Origin: Firmicutes bacterium UBA3910
GTDB taxonomy: Bacteria > Bacillota > Limnochordia > Darwinibacteriales > Darwinibacteriaceae
Length of the DNA: 19,830 nt
NCBI GenBank assembly: GCA_002391465.1
Contig: DGFC01000151.1
Span: forward strand, 1 to 19,830
Direction of reading: 5' to 3'
The notes under the pieces were generated by a model. That model was not told the DNA's origin. It did not search any database and saw only the letters and a program-made list of their open reading frames with translations. The number at the start of each line of letters is the position of its first letter. The stretch's first letter is position 1. The translations under genes and the position numbers were made by a program. This document shows positions 8,223 to 17,177 of the stretch, one piece after another.

Positions 8223-9328
8223 CAACCGTCTATTCTATCCCCCGTCTCAGCGTCAAAAATGTGTAGTTTGTCCGGATCAACCTTTACAGCGATGCGTTCA
8301 TTCACCTTCTCTTCGTCGGCGGCACTGAACTTACCAACCAGCAGCTGGTCCTCCGCCGTAAAGTGCACCACTATCTCATCACCTAACGGTTCAACAACTT
8401 CCACCTTGCCCTTGATGGCTTCGGGTTCGGTTGTGTCCACGAGCATGAAGTCGGATGGCCTGATGCCAACTACGCAGCTCTTACCGTTCAGCGTCACAGC
8501 TAACGCCTGGCTTCCAGGCAGCGCTGACTGACCGAAGGCGAAGTACGGACGACCTTCCTTTACTGACACATCACAAGTAAGGAAGTTGATGCGCGGCGTT
8601 CCCACAAAGCCTGCCACGAACGTGTTGATCGGTTTGTGATAGAGATCCTTCGGTGAACCCTCCTGCACCACTTTACCGTCCCGCATGAGCACGATACGGT
8701 CCGCCAGGGTCATGGCTTCAGTTTGATCGTGGGTAACATAAATCGTGGTTACCCCAAGCCGGCGCTGAATGCGCTTAAGCTCAAACCTCACCTGCTCCCG
8801 CAGCTTGGCGTCGAGGTTGCCTAAGGGTTCATCCAGGAGGAACAGGCTGGGGTCCCTCACCAGCGCTCTGCCTAGAGCCACCCTCTGCCGTTGGCCACCA
8901 CTGAGCTGGGCAGGTTTGCGATCCAGGAGCTGTTCAATGCCCAGCATACTGGCGATGCTGTTCACCTTGCGTTCGATCTCCTCTTTGGAGTATTTCTTGT
9001 TCTCCAGGGCAAAGGACATGTTGCCCCGCACAGTCATGCTGGGATAGAGGGCATACTCCTGGAACACCATAGCTATATTGCGTTCCTGGGGGGCTACAAA
9101 GGTCTTTTTGTCCTCGGAAATGACAACCTGGTCGCCGATTTTGATACTGCCCGTTGTGGGTACAAGCAAGCCAGCAATACACAGCAGTGCGGTGGTTTTT
9201 CCACAACCGGACGGCCCTAGGAAAACACAGAACTCCCCATCCTCAACATCCAAGTTGAAATTGTCCAGGGCCAAAGTGCGACCTTTGTTGTAAGCGACAG
9301 TCAGATTCCTTATACTTACCGATGGCAC
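8222..9328 (-). CDS. ABC transporter ATP-binding protein, MalK/MsmX/UgpC type
   Basis: 368 residues. It energises import through the two permeases of this operon. All ABC signatures are intact: Walker A GPSGCGKT (38-45), Q-loop Q90, signature LSGGQ (142-146), Walker B LFLLDEP (162-168) and switch histidine H200. The C-terminal third (about 235-368) is the OB/TOBE-type regulatory domain of CUT1 sugar-transporter ATPases, with the GIRPSDF motif. The GTG start at 9328 is forced by a stop just upstream; its ribosome binding site is weak or distant (AGGAAAGGA, about 13 bases). The gene is separated from the permeases by GH3-2. In many Gram-positive sugar operons the ATPase is encoded elsewhere and shared, so a dedicated copy here suggests a self-contained transporter. 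Confidence 0.95.
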   Translation of the reverse strand: MPSVSIRNLTVAYNKGRTLALDNFNLDVEDGEFCVFLGPSGCGKTTALLCIAGLLVPTTGSIKIGDQVVISEDKKTFVAPQERNIAMVFQEYALYPSMTVRGNMSFALENKKYSKEEIERKVNSIASMLGIEQLLDRKPAQLSGGQRQRVALGRALVRDPSLFLLDEPLGNLDAKLREQVRFELKRIQRRLGVTTIYVTHDQTEAMTLADRIVLMRDGKVVQEGSPKDLYHKPINTFVAGFVGTPRINFLTCDVSVKEGRPYFAFGQSALPGSQALAVTLNGKSCVVGIRPSDFMLVDTTEPEAIKGKVEVVEPLGDEIVVHFTAEDQLLVGKFSAADEEKVNERIAVKVDPDKLHIFDAETGDRIDG

Positions 9329-9378
9329 GACTCACACAACATCCTTTCCTGGCGGCGGTTTCGGGAACTCCTGCAGCA

Positions 9379-11283
9379 TCATTCTTTATGGAAACTGTCC
9401 ACCTTAATTCCGTAACCCAGGTCATACAGGGGATCGGAAATATCTAGACCTAGATCCTCGCGCTGGTTGCGTACCTGCTCCATGCTGCGCGGAAGCTGAA
9501 CGGGGAGCCTGCCTCCAATGGGCAGTCTACCTGCCAGTGCGTCAACAATCGCTTCTGCGCCCTTACTCACTCCAGGCCTATAGACGACCAGCACCGCATC
9601 GGATAGTTCAACCAGTTCAGTGAGGACATAGGGCCTGCTGAGCACCACAATGCTGATGGTGGGGAGTTCAGCAGCCTTTGCCCGCCTGAGCAGCTCCAGG
9701 TCTTCTGCGGGGATCTCCAAGTTATCAACTCCCCACGGCGGCTGGTGAGTGGAAGCAGGTTCACCTACAACTACTATGGCACATCCCGCTGCCTCCAGCT
9801 GTTCCTGTGGCATTTCAGCAGTGAAGGCGATGACTGGGGAATCAGCTGCGGCAGCGATGGCCTGGAAGATGCTGGTGGCAGTCTCTCTGGTGACCTTCCA
9901 GCCGCTGTTCAGGGCATCGGCATCGTCCGCCAACGATCCACCTACAAGAATAGTGCCCTTCTCAAACGGAGAACCCGAGAAGTCATGCTTAAGCAGTGTC
10001 AAGGATCTGGCTGCCGCTTCATAGGCCAGGGCAAGGTGCTCCTCATTACCGACGAATTCAGCGGCGTAGTCCGGGTCAACATAGGGGTTTTCGAACAAAC
10101 CAAGCTTGAACTTCGTTTCCAGGATCCGCAGTACTTTTTCATCAACCTGCTCTAGGGCAAGGCCGCCGGCGAGCCGCTGGATCTCCCTGATACCAGCGCC
10201 TCCCAAGACGTCCGCACCGGCCAAGGCCGCATCCAGGTGCTTCAGACCCCAATCCGTCTGGATCAGTCCATCGTAACCCAACTTTTCCCGGAGCAGCTCA
10301 GTCATGACCGTCCTGGATTCGTGCGCAGTGCGCTCCACTGCATCTCCGCCCAAGTAGGGAACTGTGCTGTAACCGTAGGGCATGATGGAACCGGCACCGG
10401 CTGCAATGGCAGCTTCGAAAGGCCTCAGGTGGATAGACAGGGATCCTTCATCGAATACCAGGGGATTGCCATCCCAACCATCCTGCTGTGGTCCAGACCC
10501 GGGGAAGTGCTTTACTGACACCAAGATGGACTGGGGATTGAGTTCGCTGCCAGCCTGTAGTCCTTCCACTGCCGCTGTCACCATCTGAACAACCAAATCC
10601 ACATCCTCACTGAAACACTCCTGGAAACGCCCCCACCTAGGCTCAGTGGCCAAATCAGCAATAGGAGACATGGTCATGCGAACGCCCAGGGCCAGCATCT
10701 CCTTGCGCTGCATGTCGCTGAGTCTCCTCACCAACTCTGGATCACGGGTGGCACCCAAACCAAGCTGGTCAGGATAGAGGGTTGTACCCTTGACCCAACT
10801 GACGCCCATGATGGCGTCCATGCTGATGACCAGCGGTATGCCCCACCGCGAAGACTCGCTGAGCATCTGGAGTCTGTTCGCCATTTGGGCGGCCTGGCGA
10901 GGTTCCTCGGCTAGGTAGTTGTAGGCCAGGGCGAATCCCACGTTCTGTTCGGAAAACCACTTATCCTGGGGAGAATACAAGGTGATGTGAATCATCTGGG
11001 CAATCTTTTCCTCAAGCTCCATCTTTCCGAGTAAATCCAGCGCCCGTTCTCGCGGAGCTAAACGCCAATCTTCGTATCTATCCAGCACTCCGTTCCTGTT
11101 GAGGTCTTTGAACACCAAACCGTCGATCTCCAACAGGGGTGCCTGCCAGCTGATTAGGGTAGGCTGCCCTTGCTCTTCGCCACCGTAATGGATGGTGAAA
11201 TCTTCAGAAAAAGAACCTGCCGCTGCGCCAACACTAGCAAACATGAGGAAGACAATGACACCGACCATTCCCTTGCGCAACAT
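9379..11283 (-). CDS. GH3-2: secreted glycoside hydrolase family 3, catalytic residues intact
   Basis: 634 residues from the ATG at 11283, chosen over an upstream in-frame start because AAGGAGG precedes it and the signal peptide (MLRKGMVGVI...GAAAG) starts there. EF-hand-like loop D60-E71 (DLNRNGVLDRYE). Barrel motifs are KHFPGSG (258-264) and QTDWG with predicted nucleophile D344. The alpha/beta domain carries VVVGEP with predicted acid/base E508, then a PPWG loop. It ends DPLYDLGYGIK plus a short tail instead of the usual FGFGLSY. It is close in motif content to GH3-1 (both have KHFPGSGPQ and LPRSMEQVR). Expected activity: exo-acting beta-glucosidase or a related beta-glycosidase. It sits 23 bases after permease 2 and 50 bases before the ATPase. 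Confidence 0.92.
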   Translation of the reverse strand: MLRKGMVGVIVFLMFASVGAAAGSFSEDFTIHYGGEEQGQPTLISWQAPLLEIDGLVFKDLNRNGVLDRYEDWRLAPRERALDLLGKMELEEKIAQMIHITLYSPQDKWFSEQNVGFALAYNYLAEEPRQAAQMANRLQMLSESSRWGIPLVISMDAIMGVSWVKGTTLYPDQLGLGATRDPELVRRLSDMQRKEMLALGVRMTMSPIADLATEPRWGRFQECFSEDVDLVVQMVTAAVEGLQAGSELNPQSILVSVKHFPGSGPQQDGWDGNPLVFDEGSLSIHLRPFEAAIAAGAGSIMPYGYSTVPYLGGDAVERTAHESRTVMTELLREKLGYDGLIQTDWGLKHLDAALAGADVLGGAGIREIQRLAGGLALEQVDEKVLRILETKFKLGLFENPYVDPDYAAEFVGNEEHLALAYEAAARSLTLLKHDFSGSPFEKGTILVGGSLADDADALNSGWKVTRETATSIFQAIAAAADSPVIAFTAEMPQEQLEAAGCAIVVVGEPASTHQPPWGVDNLEIPAEDLELLRRAKAAELPTISIVVLSRPYVLTELVELSDAVLVVYRPGVSKGAEAIVDALAGRLPIGGRLPVQLPRSMEQVRNQREDLGLDISDPLYDLGYGIKVDSFHKE

Positions 11284-11306
11284 TAATGGACCCTCCTTGC
11301 TTTCCT

Positions 11307-12152
11307 TTAGGTGGCAGCCACCGACCCAGCCATGTATCCGCGAATCAGGTATTTGCCCATGATTATGTAGAGAACCAGAATCGGTAAAGCCAACCACATA
11401 GAGCCAGCCATCTGCACATTCCATTCCGCAGCCAAGGTGCCCATCATCTGGTTTAATGAAACTGTGGCAGGCATAGCATCGTAACCGGTCAAAACCAGGG
11501 AAAAGAGCAGTTCATTCCAGATGGAAGCAAACTGGAAGACAACCGCGGTCACCGTGGCAATTTTCGTGCTGGGCAGGATGATTCTCCGGTAAATGGCCCA
11601 AGGCCGGTAGCCATCCAGCATCGCCTGCTGTACTATGCACCGCGGAATGTCGCCGTAGAAACTCCTGAAGAGCAAAGTCATCATGGGGATTCCGTAGGCG
11701 GTATGCGCCAGGATTAATCCCCAAACGGTGTCATAGAGGCCCAGCCTGCGAATGGTTTGAAAGAGCGGAACCAGAATCGCCTGGTAGGGTAGGAAAATGG
11801 CACTTACGACCAGCACAAAGATAACGTTGTCGAACTTGAAGCGGTACTGGGCAAAGGCATAGCCGCAGATAGAACCCAGTAAGACCGAGAAAAATGTTCC
11901 TCCCGCAGTGATGATTAGGCTGTTCAGCAGGGGCTTCTTCAAATGGTTGAAAGCAGCCCTATAGCCTTCCAGCGTGAGCTTCTCCGGAAACGAGAGGGGG
12001 CTTGTTGTAAAGACCTCCGCCGATGATTTCAACGATGTGGTAACCGCCCCCCAAAAGGGCAACAGGTAAAAGACTGCAAAGATAAAGAGCAGCATGTAGT
12101 AGAGAGCATGGAGCAGCTTCTGTGTCTTGGATAGGGGCAGCGCACCAGCCAC
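11307..12152 (-). CDS. Sugar ABC transporter permease 2, MalG-like
   Basis: 281 residues from the GTG at 12152, which lies 8 bases after AGGAGG. A GTG at 12161 overlaps the stop of permease 1 but is too close to that site. About six hydrophobic segments can be seen, starting with ALYYMLLFIFAVFYLLPFWG. The cytoplasmic EAA loop, which docks on the ATPase, reads QQAMLDGYRPWAIYRRIILP (178-197 when counted from the GTG at 12161). It ends in a basic-hydrophobic tail, GKYLIRGYMAGS, typical of MalG-type subunits. It pairs with permease 1 to form the membrane channel and is translationally linked to it. Confidence 0.93.
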   Translation of the reverse strand: MAGALPLSKTQKLLHALYYMLLFIFAVFYLLPFWGAVTTSLKSSAEVFTTSPLSFPEKLTLEGYRAAFNHLKKPLLNSLIITAGGTFFSVLLGSICGYAFAQYRFKFDNVIFVLVVSAIFLPYQAILVPLFQTIRRLGLYDTVWGLILAHTAYGIPMMTLLFRSFYGDIPRCIVQQAMLDGYRPWAIYRRIILPSTKIATVTAVVFQFASIWNELLFSLVLTGYDAMPATVSLNQMMGTLAAEWNVQMAGSMWLALPILVLYIIMGKYLIRGYMAGSVAAT

Positions 12153-12157
12153 CGCCT

Positions 12158-13021
12158 TCACCTCCTGTAAGTTCTATAGGTGTAGGGTACGATCAGCAGG
12201 AGAACGAGCACCAGCAATGCTGTGGCTATGGCAGCTCCATAGGCGTAACGAGTTGACAGGAAGGTCTCCCGATACATCATGACAGACAGAGTGTGGGAAG
12301 AATAACCGGGTCCTCCCCCCGTCAACACCCAGATGAAGTCGAAGGAACGGAGGGCATACATGGCGATAACTACTATGGCTGTGGTCAGCGGTGCTTTCAG
12401 CTGAGGCAGAATCACCCGCCAGAACACCTTAAGGCTGGATGCCCCGTCTAGATATGCTGCCTGGACCTGGTTCTCCGGCACAGACTTGAGCCCAGCCAAG
12501 AAGATCAGGCTAGCATAACCGGAAAACTGCCAGACCAGAGCCAAGATGATGGCGGGCATAACCGTCTCTTGGGCAGTATGCCAGGTTCCTGCCAAAAAGC
12601 CTAAACCCATCGCACGCAGCAGAGAGTTAATGATCCCGTTGGCGGGGTTGTACATCCACGCCCAAAGGGTACCGGTCACGACGAAGGAGAGGGCAAAGGG
12701 AAGCAGAAAGACATTCCGGAAGAAGTTGGTACCCTTGAGGCCCTTATCCAGGATGACCGCCAAGAAAAGCCCCAGCACAACGCAGATGGGTATGATAGCA
12801 AAGAGCAGCAGCGTGTTTTTCAAAGAAAGCCAGAACACTGAGTCATCTAGCATGCGAAGGTAATTGCCAAAGCCCTTGAAGCTGTAGTCCACCCTCAGTC
12901 CAGTCCAGCCGGATAAAGAGACCAGGATGTTCCAAGCTAAGCCCACATAGACGAAGTAAAACACCATACCCAGGGGTATAACTAGCACGATCAAGGGATG
13001 CCTCTGAAAGAACTGCCTCAC
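12158..13021 (-). CDS. Sugar ABC transporter permease 1, MalF-like
   Basis: 287 residues with about six membrane segments (for example 9-30, 68-90, 105-123 and 262-280). The EAA loop (about 187-207) reads QAAYLDGASSLKVFWRVILP, the conserved contact with the ATPase. The motif LTGGGP (233-238) is frequent in CUT1 MalF-type permeases. It is short, without the large periplasmic insertion of enteric MalF. GTG start with AAGGAGG at 7-8 bases. A strong GC-rich hairpin separates it from GH3-1 upstream, and it abuts permease 2 downstream. Confidence 0.94.
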   Translation of the reverse strand: MRQFFQRHPLIVLVIPLGMVFYFVYVGLAWNILVSLSGWTGLRVDYSFKGFGNYLRMLDDSVFWLSLKNTLLLFAIIPICVVLGLFLAVILDKGLKGTNFFRNVFLLPFALSFVVTGTLWAWMYNPANGIINSLLRAMGLGFLAGTWHTAQETVMPAIILALVWQFSGYASLIFLAGLKSVPENQVQAAYLDGASSLKVFWRVILPQLKAPLTTAIVVIAMYALRSFDFIWVLTGGGPGYSSHTLSVMMYRETFLSTRYAYGAAIATALLVLVLLLIVPYTYRTYRR

Positions 13022-13049
13022 AGCTGAGCCTCCTTATCCTGAGCCCGGT

Positions 13050-13078
13050 GCCGACGGCCGCCCAAAGCAGCCGTCGGC
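13050..13078 (-). other. GC-rich hairpin between GH3-1 and permease 1
   Basis: GCCGACGGC (13050-13058) pairs perfectly with GCCGTCGGC (13070-13078), 11-base loop. There is no T-run, so it is more likely an RNA-stability or processing element than a terminator. It divides the binding protein/GH3-1 part of the message from the permease part. Confidence 0.6.
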
Positions 13079-13091
13079 CCTGCGTTTGCGA

Positions 13092-15050
13092 CTAATAACT
13101 CAAACCGAACCCAAAGTCATACAGCGGGTCTTCGATATCGAACGGCTCATCCGATTTCTGCCGGCGTACCTGTTCCATGGAACGGGGAATCTGCACAGGC
13201 AGTTTACCTGTTGGGTTGTAAATGCCAAAGAGCACATCGGCTATGGCAACAGCCCCCTGCGTGCCAGGGTAGTAGGCCACGAGAATGGCGTCAACGTTTT
13301 CCGCACACCATGTCAAGATGTACGGCCTCCCCATCAGCACGATCACCACTATGGGCGTGCCCGTCTCGGCAATGGCCTCCAGCATCTCCTGCTGAGAGGG
13401 CGTGATCTCGAGAGTATTAGCTCCCCAAGGCGGGCTGTGCATATAGGCTGGCTCGCCCACGACCACAATGGCCAAATCGCACTCTTTGGCCATCTCAGCA
13501 GCGGCATCTGCGTTGTCACCTTCGTAGAAGACGGTGCCTCCTTGGACTTCCACCCGGCTTTTTATCTCCTCCAGGATGGTCACACCGCTCTGTTGGCTGG
13601 TCCAGCCCCCTGTCAAGCTGTCCATGTCGGCGGCACGCAGCCCAGCCACCAATACCTTCTTGGGTGACTTAAGCGGAAGTATACCCGTGTTTTTGAGCAG
13701 GGTCATGGACTTGCGGGCAGCTTCCAGGGAAAGGGCTTGGTGCTCTGGACAACCCACCAGCTGTTCCGCGTACTCCACATCCACATAGGGATTATCAAAG
13801 ATACCCATCTTAAACTTGGCGACTAAGGTGCGGCGCACAGCCCGATCGATGATCTCCTCGTCAATCAAGCCTTCGTCCACCAAGCGGGCCATGTCATCAA
13901 TGAGACGGATAGATTCGCCTCCAATCCCATCCACCTGGCCTTCAGCCACACCGATTACTATGGCTTCATCATGGGAAATTTCACCGCCCACAAACGTCGC
14001 GCTCTGCTGGATGCCCCAGATCATGCCCCAGTCGGTGGTGATAATGCCCTCAAAGCCCAGCTCCCCACGGAGCACCTCCTGCAGGGCAACTTTGGAGCCT
14101 AAAGCTGCCATCATGTCCAAGGCCAGTGGGATGCTGTAATACGGCATCACGGACCCCGTTCCCGCTTCGATCGCCGCGATAAACGGCTTCAAGTGATGTC
14201 TATACATGGTCTCTTTACTAGCTACGATTGGCGCCATATCCACACCGTCCATCTGGGGGCCAGAACCGGGGAAATGCTTCACTGTAGTCAACACTGATCT
14301 GCTGTTCAGCTCTGGGCCGTTCTGAAAGGCCAGAACCTGGGTTTTGACCATTTCGGCAACCAGGTCTGGGTCTTCACCAAATGTTTCCATAACCCGGCCC
14401 CACCGCGGTTCGGTACCAATGTCCGCCACTGGAGAAAGCGTCATGCGCACACCGATGGCCAGGTGCTCTTCGCGGGTAGCCTCGGTGAGCCTGCGCACCA
14501 GATCTACATCGCGGGTAGCCGCTAATCCCAAGTTGTGGGGGTGCACCAAGGCCCCGCCCACATAGCTGGTCCCGTGAACGGAGTCCATGCTTACCAAGAT
14601 CGGTATACCCAGCCTAGAGGCCTCGCACCAGCTCTGCAGCTGGTTCATGGTCTTAGCAGCTGTTTTGCCGTCAGGCAAGTCCCGCACGAGTACGTAGCCG
14701 ACATTAAGTTCCTGCGCCCATTTCTCCAAAAACGAAGGCGCGGAGCCGTCGGGCCTCGGGACAAAAGTGGGGTGCTGCATCTGCGCAATCTTTTCTTTCA
14801 GAGTCATTTGCTGAAGCAGGTCCTCCGCCCGCTCCTCAGGAGAAAGACGCCAGTCTTCGTAAGGGTCAAGCTGACCGTTGGCATTGAGGTCCTTAAAGAT
14901 GTACCCATCCACTTCCAACAATGGCTTTACCGTGGCCTGTACTTGCACGGGCTGCTCGGCCGCCACCTGCACTGGCAGCACTAGACAGAGCACTAAAACT
15001 GAGAGAGGGAACAACCACAACCAGCCTTGCTTATTCGCCTTGTTTGACAA
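13092..15050 (-). CDS. GH3-1: secreted glycoside hydrolase family 3, catalytic residues intact
   Basis: 652 residues from the TTG at 15050, preferred because AAAGGAG lies 9 bases upstream and the protein then begins MSNKANKQGW before its signal peptide (to about VAA-EQ, 31). A GTG at 15071 would add seven residues but swallows the ribosome binding site. EF-hand-like loop D54-E65 (DLNANGQLDPYE). KHFPGSG (258-264), TTDWG with predicted nucleophile D340, VVVGEP with predicted acid/base E533, and the FGFGLSY end are all present. This is the most canonical of the four and resembles two-domain exo-beta-glucosidases/glucan hydrolases; the exact linkage cannot be told. Its first 20 bases overlap the end of the binding-protein gene, so translation is probably coupled. 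Confidence 0.92.
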   Translation of the reverse strand: MSNKANKQGWLWLFPLSVLVLCLVLPVQVAAEQPVQVQATVKPLLEVDGYIFKDLNANGQLDPYEDWRLSPEERAEDLLQQMTLKEKIAQMQHPTFVPRPDGSAPSFLEKWAQELNVGYVLVRDLPDGKTAAKTMNQLQSWCEASRLGIPILVSMDSVHGTSYVGGALVHPHNLGLAATRDVDLVRRLTEATREEHLAIGVRMTLSPVADIGTEPRWGRVMETFGEDPDLVAEMVKTQVLAFQNGPELNSRSVLTTVKHFPGSGPQMDGVDMAPIVASKETMYRHHLKPFIAAIEAGTGSVMPYYSIPLALDMMAALGSKVALQEVLRGELGFEGIITTDWGMIWGIQQSATFVGGEISHDEAIVIGVAEGQVDGIGGESIRLIDDMARLVDEGLIDEEIIDRAVRRTLVAKFKMGIFDNPYVDVEYAEQLVGCPEHQALSLEAARKSMTLLKNTGILPLKSPKKVLVAGLRAADMDSLTGGWTSQQSGVTILEEIKSRVEVQGGTVFYEGDNADAAAEMAKECDLAIVVVGEPAYMHSPPWGANTLEITPSQQEMLEAIAETGTPIVVIVLMGRPYILTWCAENVDAILVAYYPGTQGAVAIADVLFGIYNPTGKLPVQIPRSMEQVRRQKSDEPFDIEDPLYDFGFGLSY

Positions 15051-16371
15051 TTCTCCACTCTCCTTTAACACCGGCTTCTTTTAGCGACTGAGAGATCAGC
15101 TTTGCATACCGTTTGACATCGGGGTTTGAGGTGGTTGCAAAGTCAGAGATCCGGCTGTGCAGATCCGTTGTGGCCATCCATGGCAGGGCTGTCCCGTGGG
15201 TGAAACTGGGGTACACTATGGTATCTTCCGCGTTCAACTCCTTGCAGAACTGAAGCGTTAAGGGATCGTAGATATCCCACGGCGTATCAACATAGGGAGA
15301 AATGCTCCTTTTGGCCACACTGAACGCAGCCTGGACCTCGGGGTCGCTGACCATGTAGGCCCAGCGCAGACCGTTCTCCACGCTCTTGGAACCCTTGGGC
15401 ACCACAAAGCCGTCGATGGACACACCGAAGTAGCCCTGAGTACCGGGTGCCGTCAAAACCCCATAATCCACGCCATATTCCCAGCCCAGGGATTCGAAAT
15501 ACGCCTGCATCCAGGAGCCCTGAAGATACATGGCGTAGTCACCTGCCGCAACCCGGCCGGCAGCTTCATACCACAGCCTAGCAGAATGGTCTGGTGCTAC
15601 ATAACTGAGAAACTCCTTGAACCGCTCAAGCACCAGTTCTAGTTGTTCTTCGGTAGCCTTACCGTTAATGAAATCCTCATAGATCTGGGGATCGGTACCC
15701 AGCATAATGGTTTCAAAGGCGTGGGTAGCCGGCCAACCTCTGCGGTCACCTAGGTCCAACGGATATTTGCCTTCAGGCAGCTTGGCCTTGAGCTCCTCGC
15801 AGAGAGCTATAAAGCTCTCCCAAGTTAAAGGCTCCTCCGGTACTTCAATGCCGTATTCCTTAAACATGTGCATGTTGTACCAGATCACGTTGTTTTTATG
15901 GATTCCGATGGGAACAAGCAGATACTGCCCCTCAAATTCAGCAAACTGGGCTATGCTGGGTAGAATTCTCCCCGCCAAACCCGCATATTCCCATAGAGGC
16001 GTTAAGTCGAAGAGCATATCCGCATCATAGTACGGTTCGATCTCTAAACCGGGGTGCGCTTGGAACGATTCCGGAGAGTTACCGGTGACTACCAATACCT
16101 GCACTTTCATTACCATGGCTCCACCGGCGCCTCCGGGAACGGCATTGGAAACCACCGACAAATTGGGATATCTCCGCTCAAATACCTCAATCGCTGCATC
16201 AATGGCTTCTCTTTCTCCGCCTGCAGTCCACCAATGATACACGTCGAATTTACCACTGGCGGTCGTATCCTCCACTATGGCCGCAATGTCGTAAGCCAAA
16301 ACACCACCAGTACCAAGCGAAACTACAATTAGAGCAACAAAGAGAGCTTTAAGCATGGTTTTGTAACTCAC
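15031..16371 (-). CDS. Sugar ABC transporter substrate-binding protein, glucose/mannose-like CUT1
   Basis: 446 residues, extracellular solute-binding family 1. The mature N-terminus with VYHWWTAGGE (44-53), FERRYPN, the AVPGGAGG run and QAHPG (104-108) matches the glucose/mannose-binding subgroup (Thermus GBP/GtsA type). Later features of that group include VVPKG (K326) and THGTALPW (H392). The signal peptide ends near GVLA-YD (27) with no lipobox cysteine, so the protein is predicted to be soluble rather than a lipoprotein. The GTG start overlaps the upstream TAG stop by one base (TAGTG) and has GGGGGA in front. It delivers the sugar released outside to permeases 1 and 2. Substrate by resemblance only; a glucose-containing oligosaccharide is possible. 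Confidence 0.92.
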   Translation of the reverse strand: MSYKTMLKALFVALIVVSLGTGGVLAYDIAAIVEDTTASGKFDVYHWWTAGGEREAIDAAIEVFERRYPNLSVVSNAVPGGAGGAMVMKVQVLVVTGNSPESFQAHPGLEIEPYYDADMLFDLTPLWEYAGLAGRILPSIAQFAEFEGQYLLVPIGIHKNNVIWYNMHMFKEYGIEVPEEPLTWESFIALCEELKAKLPEGKYPLDLGDRRGWPATHAFETIMLGTDPQIYEDFINGKATEEQLELVLERFKEFLSYVAPDHSARLWYEAAGRVAAGDYAMYLQGSWMQAYFESLGWEYGVDYGVLTAPGTQGYFGVSIDGFVVPKGSKSVENGLRWAYMVSDPEVQAAFSVAKRSISPYVDTPWDIYDPLTLQFCKELNAEDTIVYPSFTHGTALPWMATTDLHSRISDFATTSNPDVKRYAKLISQSLKEAGVKGEWRIVKQGE

Positions 16372-17177
16372 TATTGCAGTCCCCCATCTCTAAAAGTTAA
16401 CACTCCCCACTGACTTGGATTGCTGTTGCACTCCCCAGAACCGGTCCAGCAGATGCCGGGAGTGGCCACTCCTGGGCAGGGGAAGTCCAGATCGCTCATC
16501 TCCACACAGAAGCCAATTTCCACCCCATCTGCGGGTACAAAGACAGGAATCTGATCACTAGAAAAATTAGACCAAGGAATCTTAGCCTCGAATGCGTAGC
16601 TCCCGCCATCGATGATGCTCACCGCCGCTTCATAGCCATCGAAGGCTTGATCATCACCGTAGTCACCTATCGTCTCAATCCCCATGGGATCAGCCACCAT
16701 GCTGCGGTCGATGCAGGTGTTGAAGTAGTAATCATCAATGATCAATATGATGCGAAAATCCCTCGGAAGGTAGTCTGTGCGGTGAGGGTCTGCGTCGGGA
16801 TCAAAGCCCAAGTAGAGGATTAAGCTGTCGGCCAAATCGGGGGGAAACCCTTCTCTGTACATCAAAGGAGTATCATCGATTACTTCGGCCGCTATGTACA
16901 GATTGGTTTCGTCCCACATGATGTACACACTGGCGCTGAGATCTGATTCGCCGAACCACTGATTAGCATCCCGAAAGAGCTGTTCTTCACGATCCAAGCG
17001 GACGAATGACACCTTGTTCCATTCGTCCAAATTGCCGTCAACCGCTATCTCCCCGGTGGCCTTCCAGGCAATTACCGAAGAATCATGGTAGGCGAGTGCG
17101 CCCGAAGTAAACGCGCAGAAAAGAACACCTGCCGCAATAAGGTGCACCAGCAAGTTCGTTTTTGACCTAACCCACAT
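16371..17177 (-). CDS. CBM9-like protein A, secreted; first gene of the operon
   Basis: 268 residues from the ATG at 17177; a TTG directly before it (17180) is an equally placed alternative after GGAGGGGAG. Signal peptide about 1-29 (SGALA-YH). CBM9 hallmarks, numbered from the TTG, are VDGNLDEW (47-54) and MWDETNLYIAAEV (88-100). The C-terminal block PCPG...CWTG...NPSQWGVLTF is shared with B and C. Extra cysteines (FCVEM, CPG, ICW, ECN) suggest disulfides, consistent with export. Being the first gene and directly joined to the binding protein, it may be made in large amounts. No catalytic domain is present; a sugar-capturing or sensing role is inferred. Confidence 0.85.
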   Translation of the reverse strand: MWVRSKTNLLVHLIAAGVLFCAFTSGALAYHDSSVIAWKATGEIAVDGNLDEWNKVSFVRLDREEQLFRDANQWFGESDLSASVYIMWDETNLYIAAEVIDDTPLMYREGFPPDLADSLILYLGFDPDADPHRTDYLPRDFRIILIIDDYYFNTCIDRSMVADPMGIETIGDYGDDQAFDGYEAAVSIIDGGSYAFEAKIPWSNFSSDQIPVFVPADGVEIGFCVEMSDLDFPCPGVATPGICWTGSGECNSNPSQWGVLTFRDGGLQ

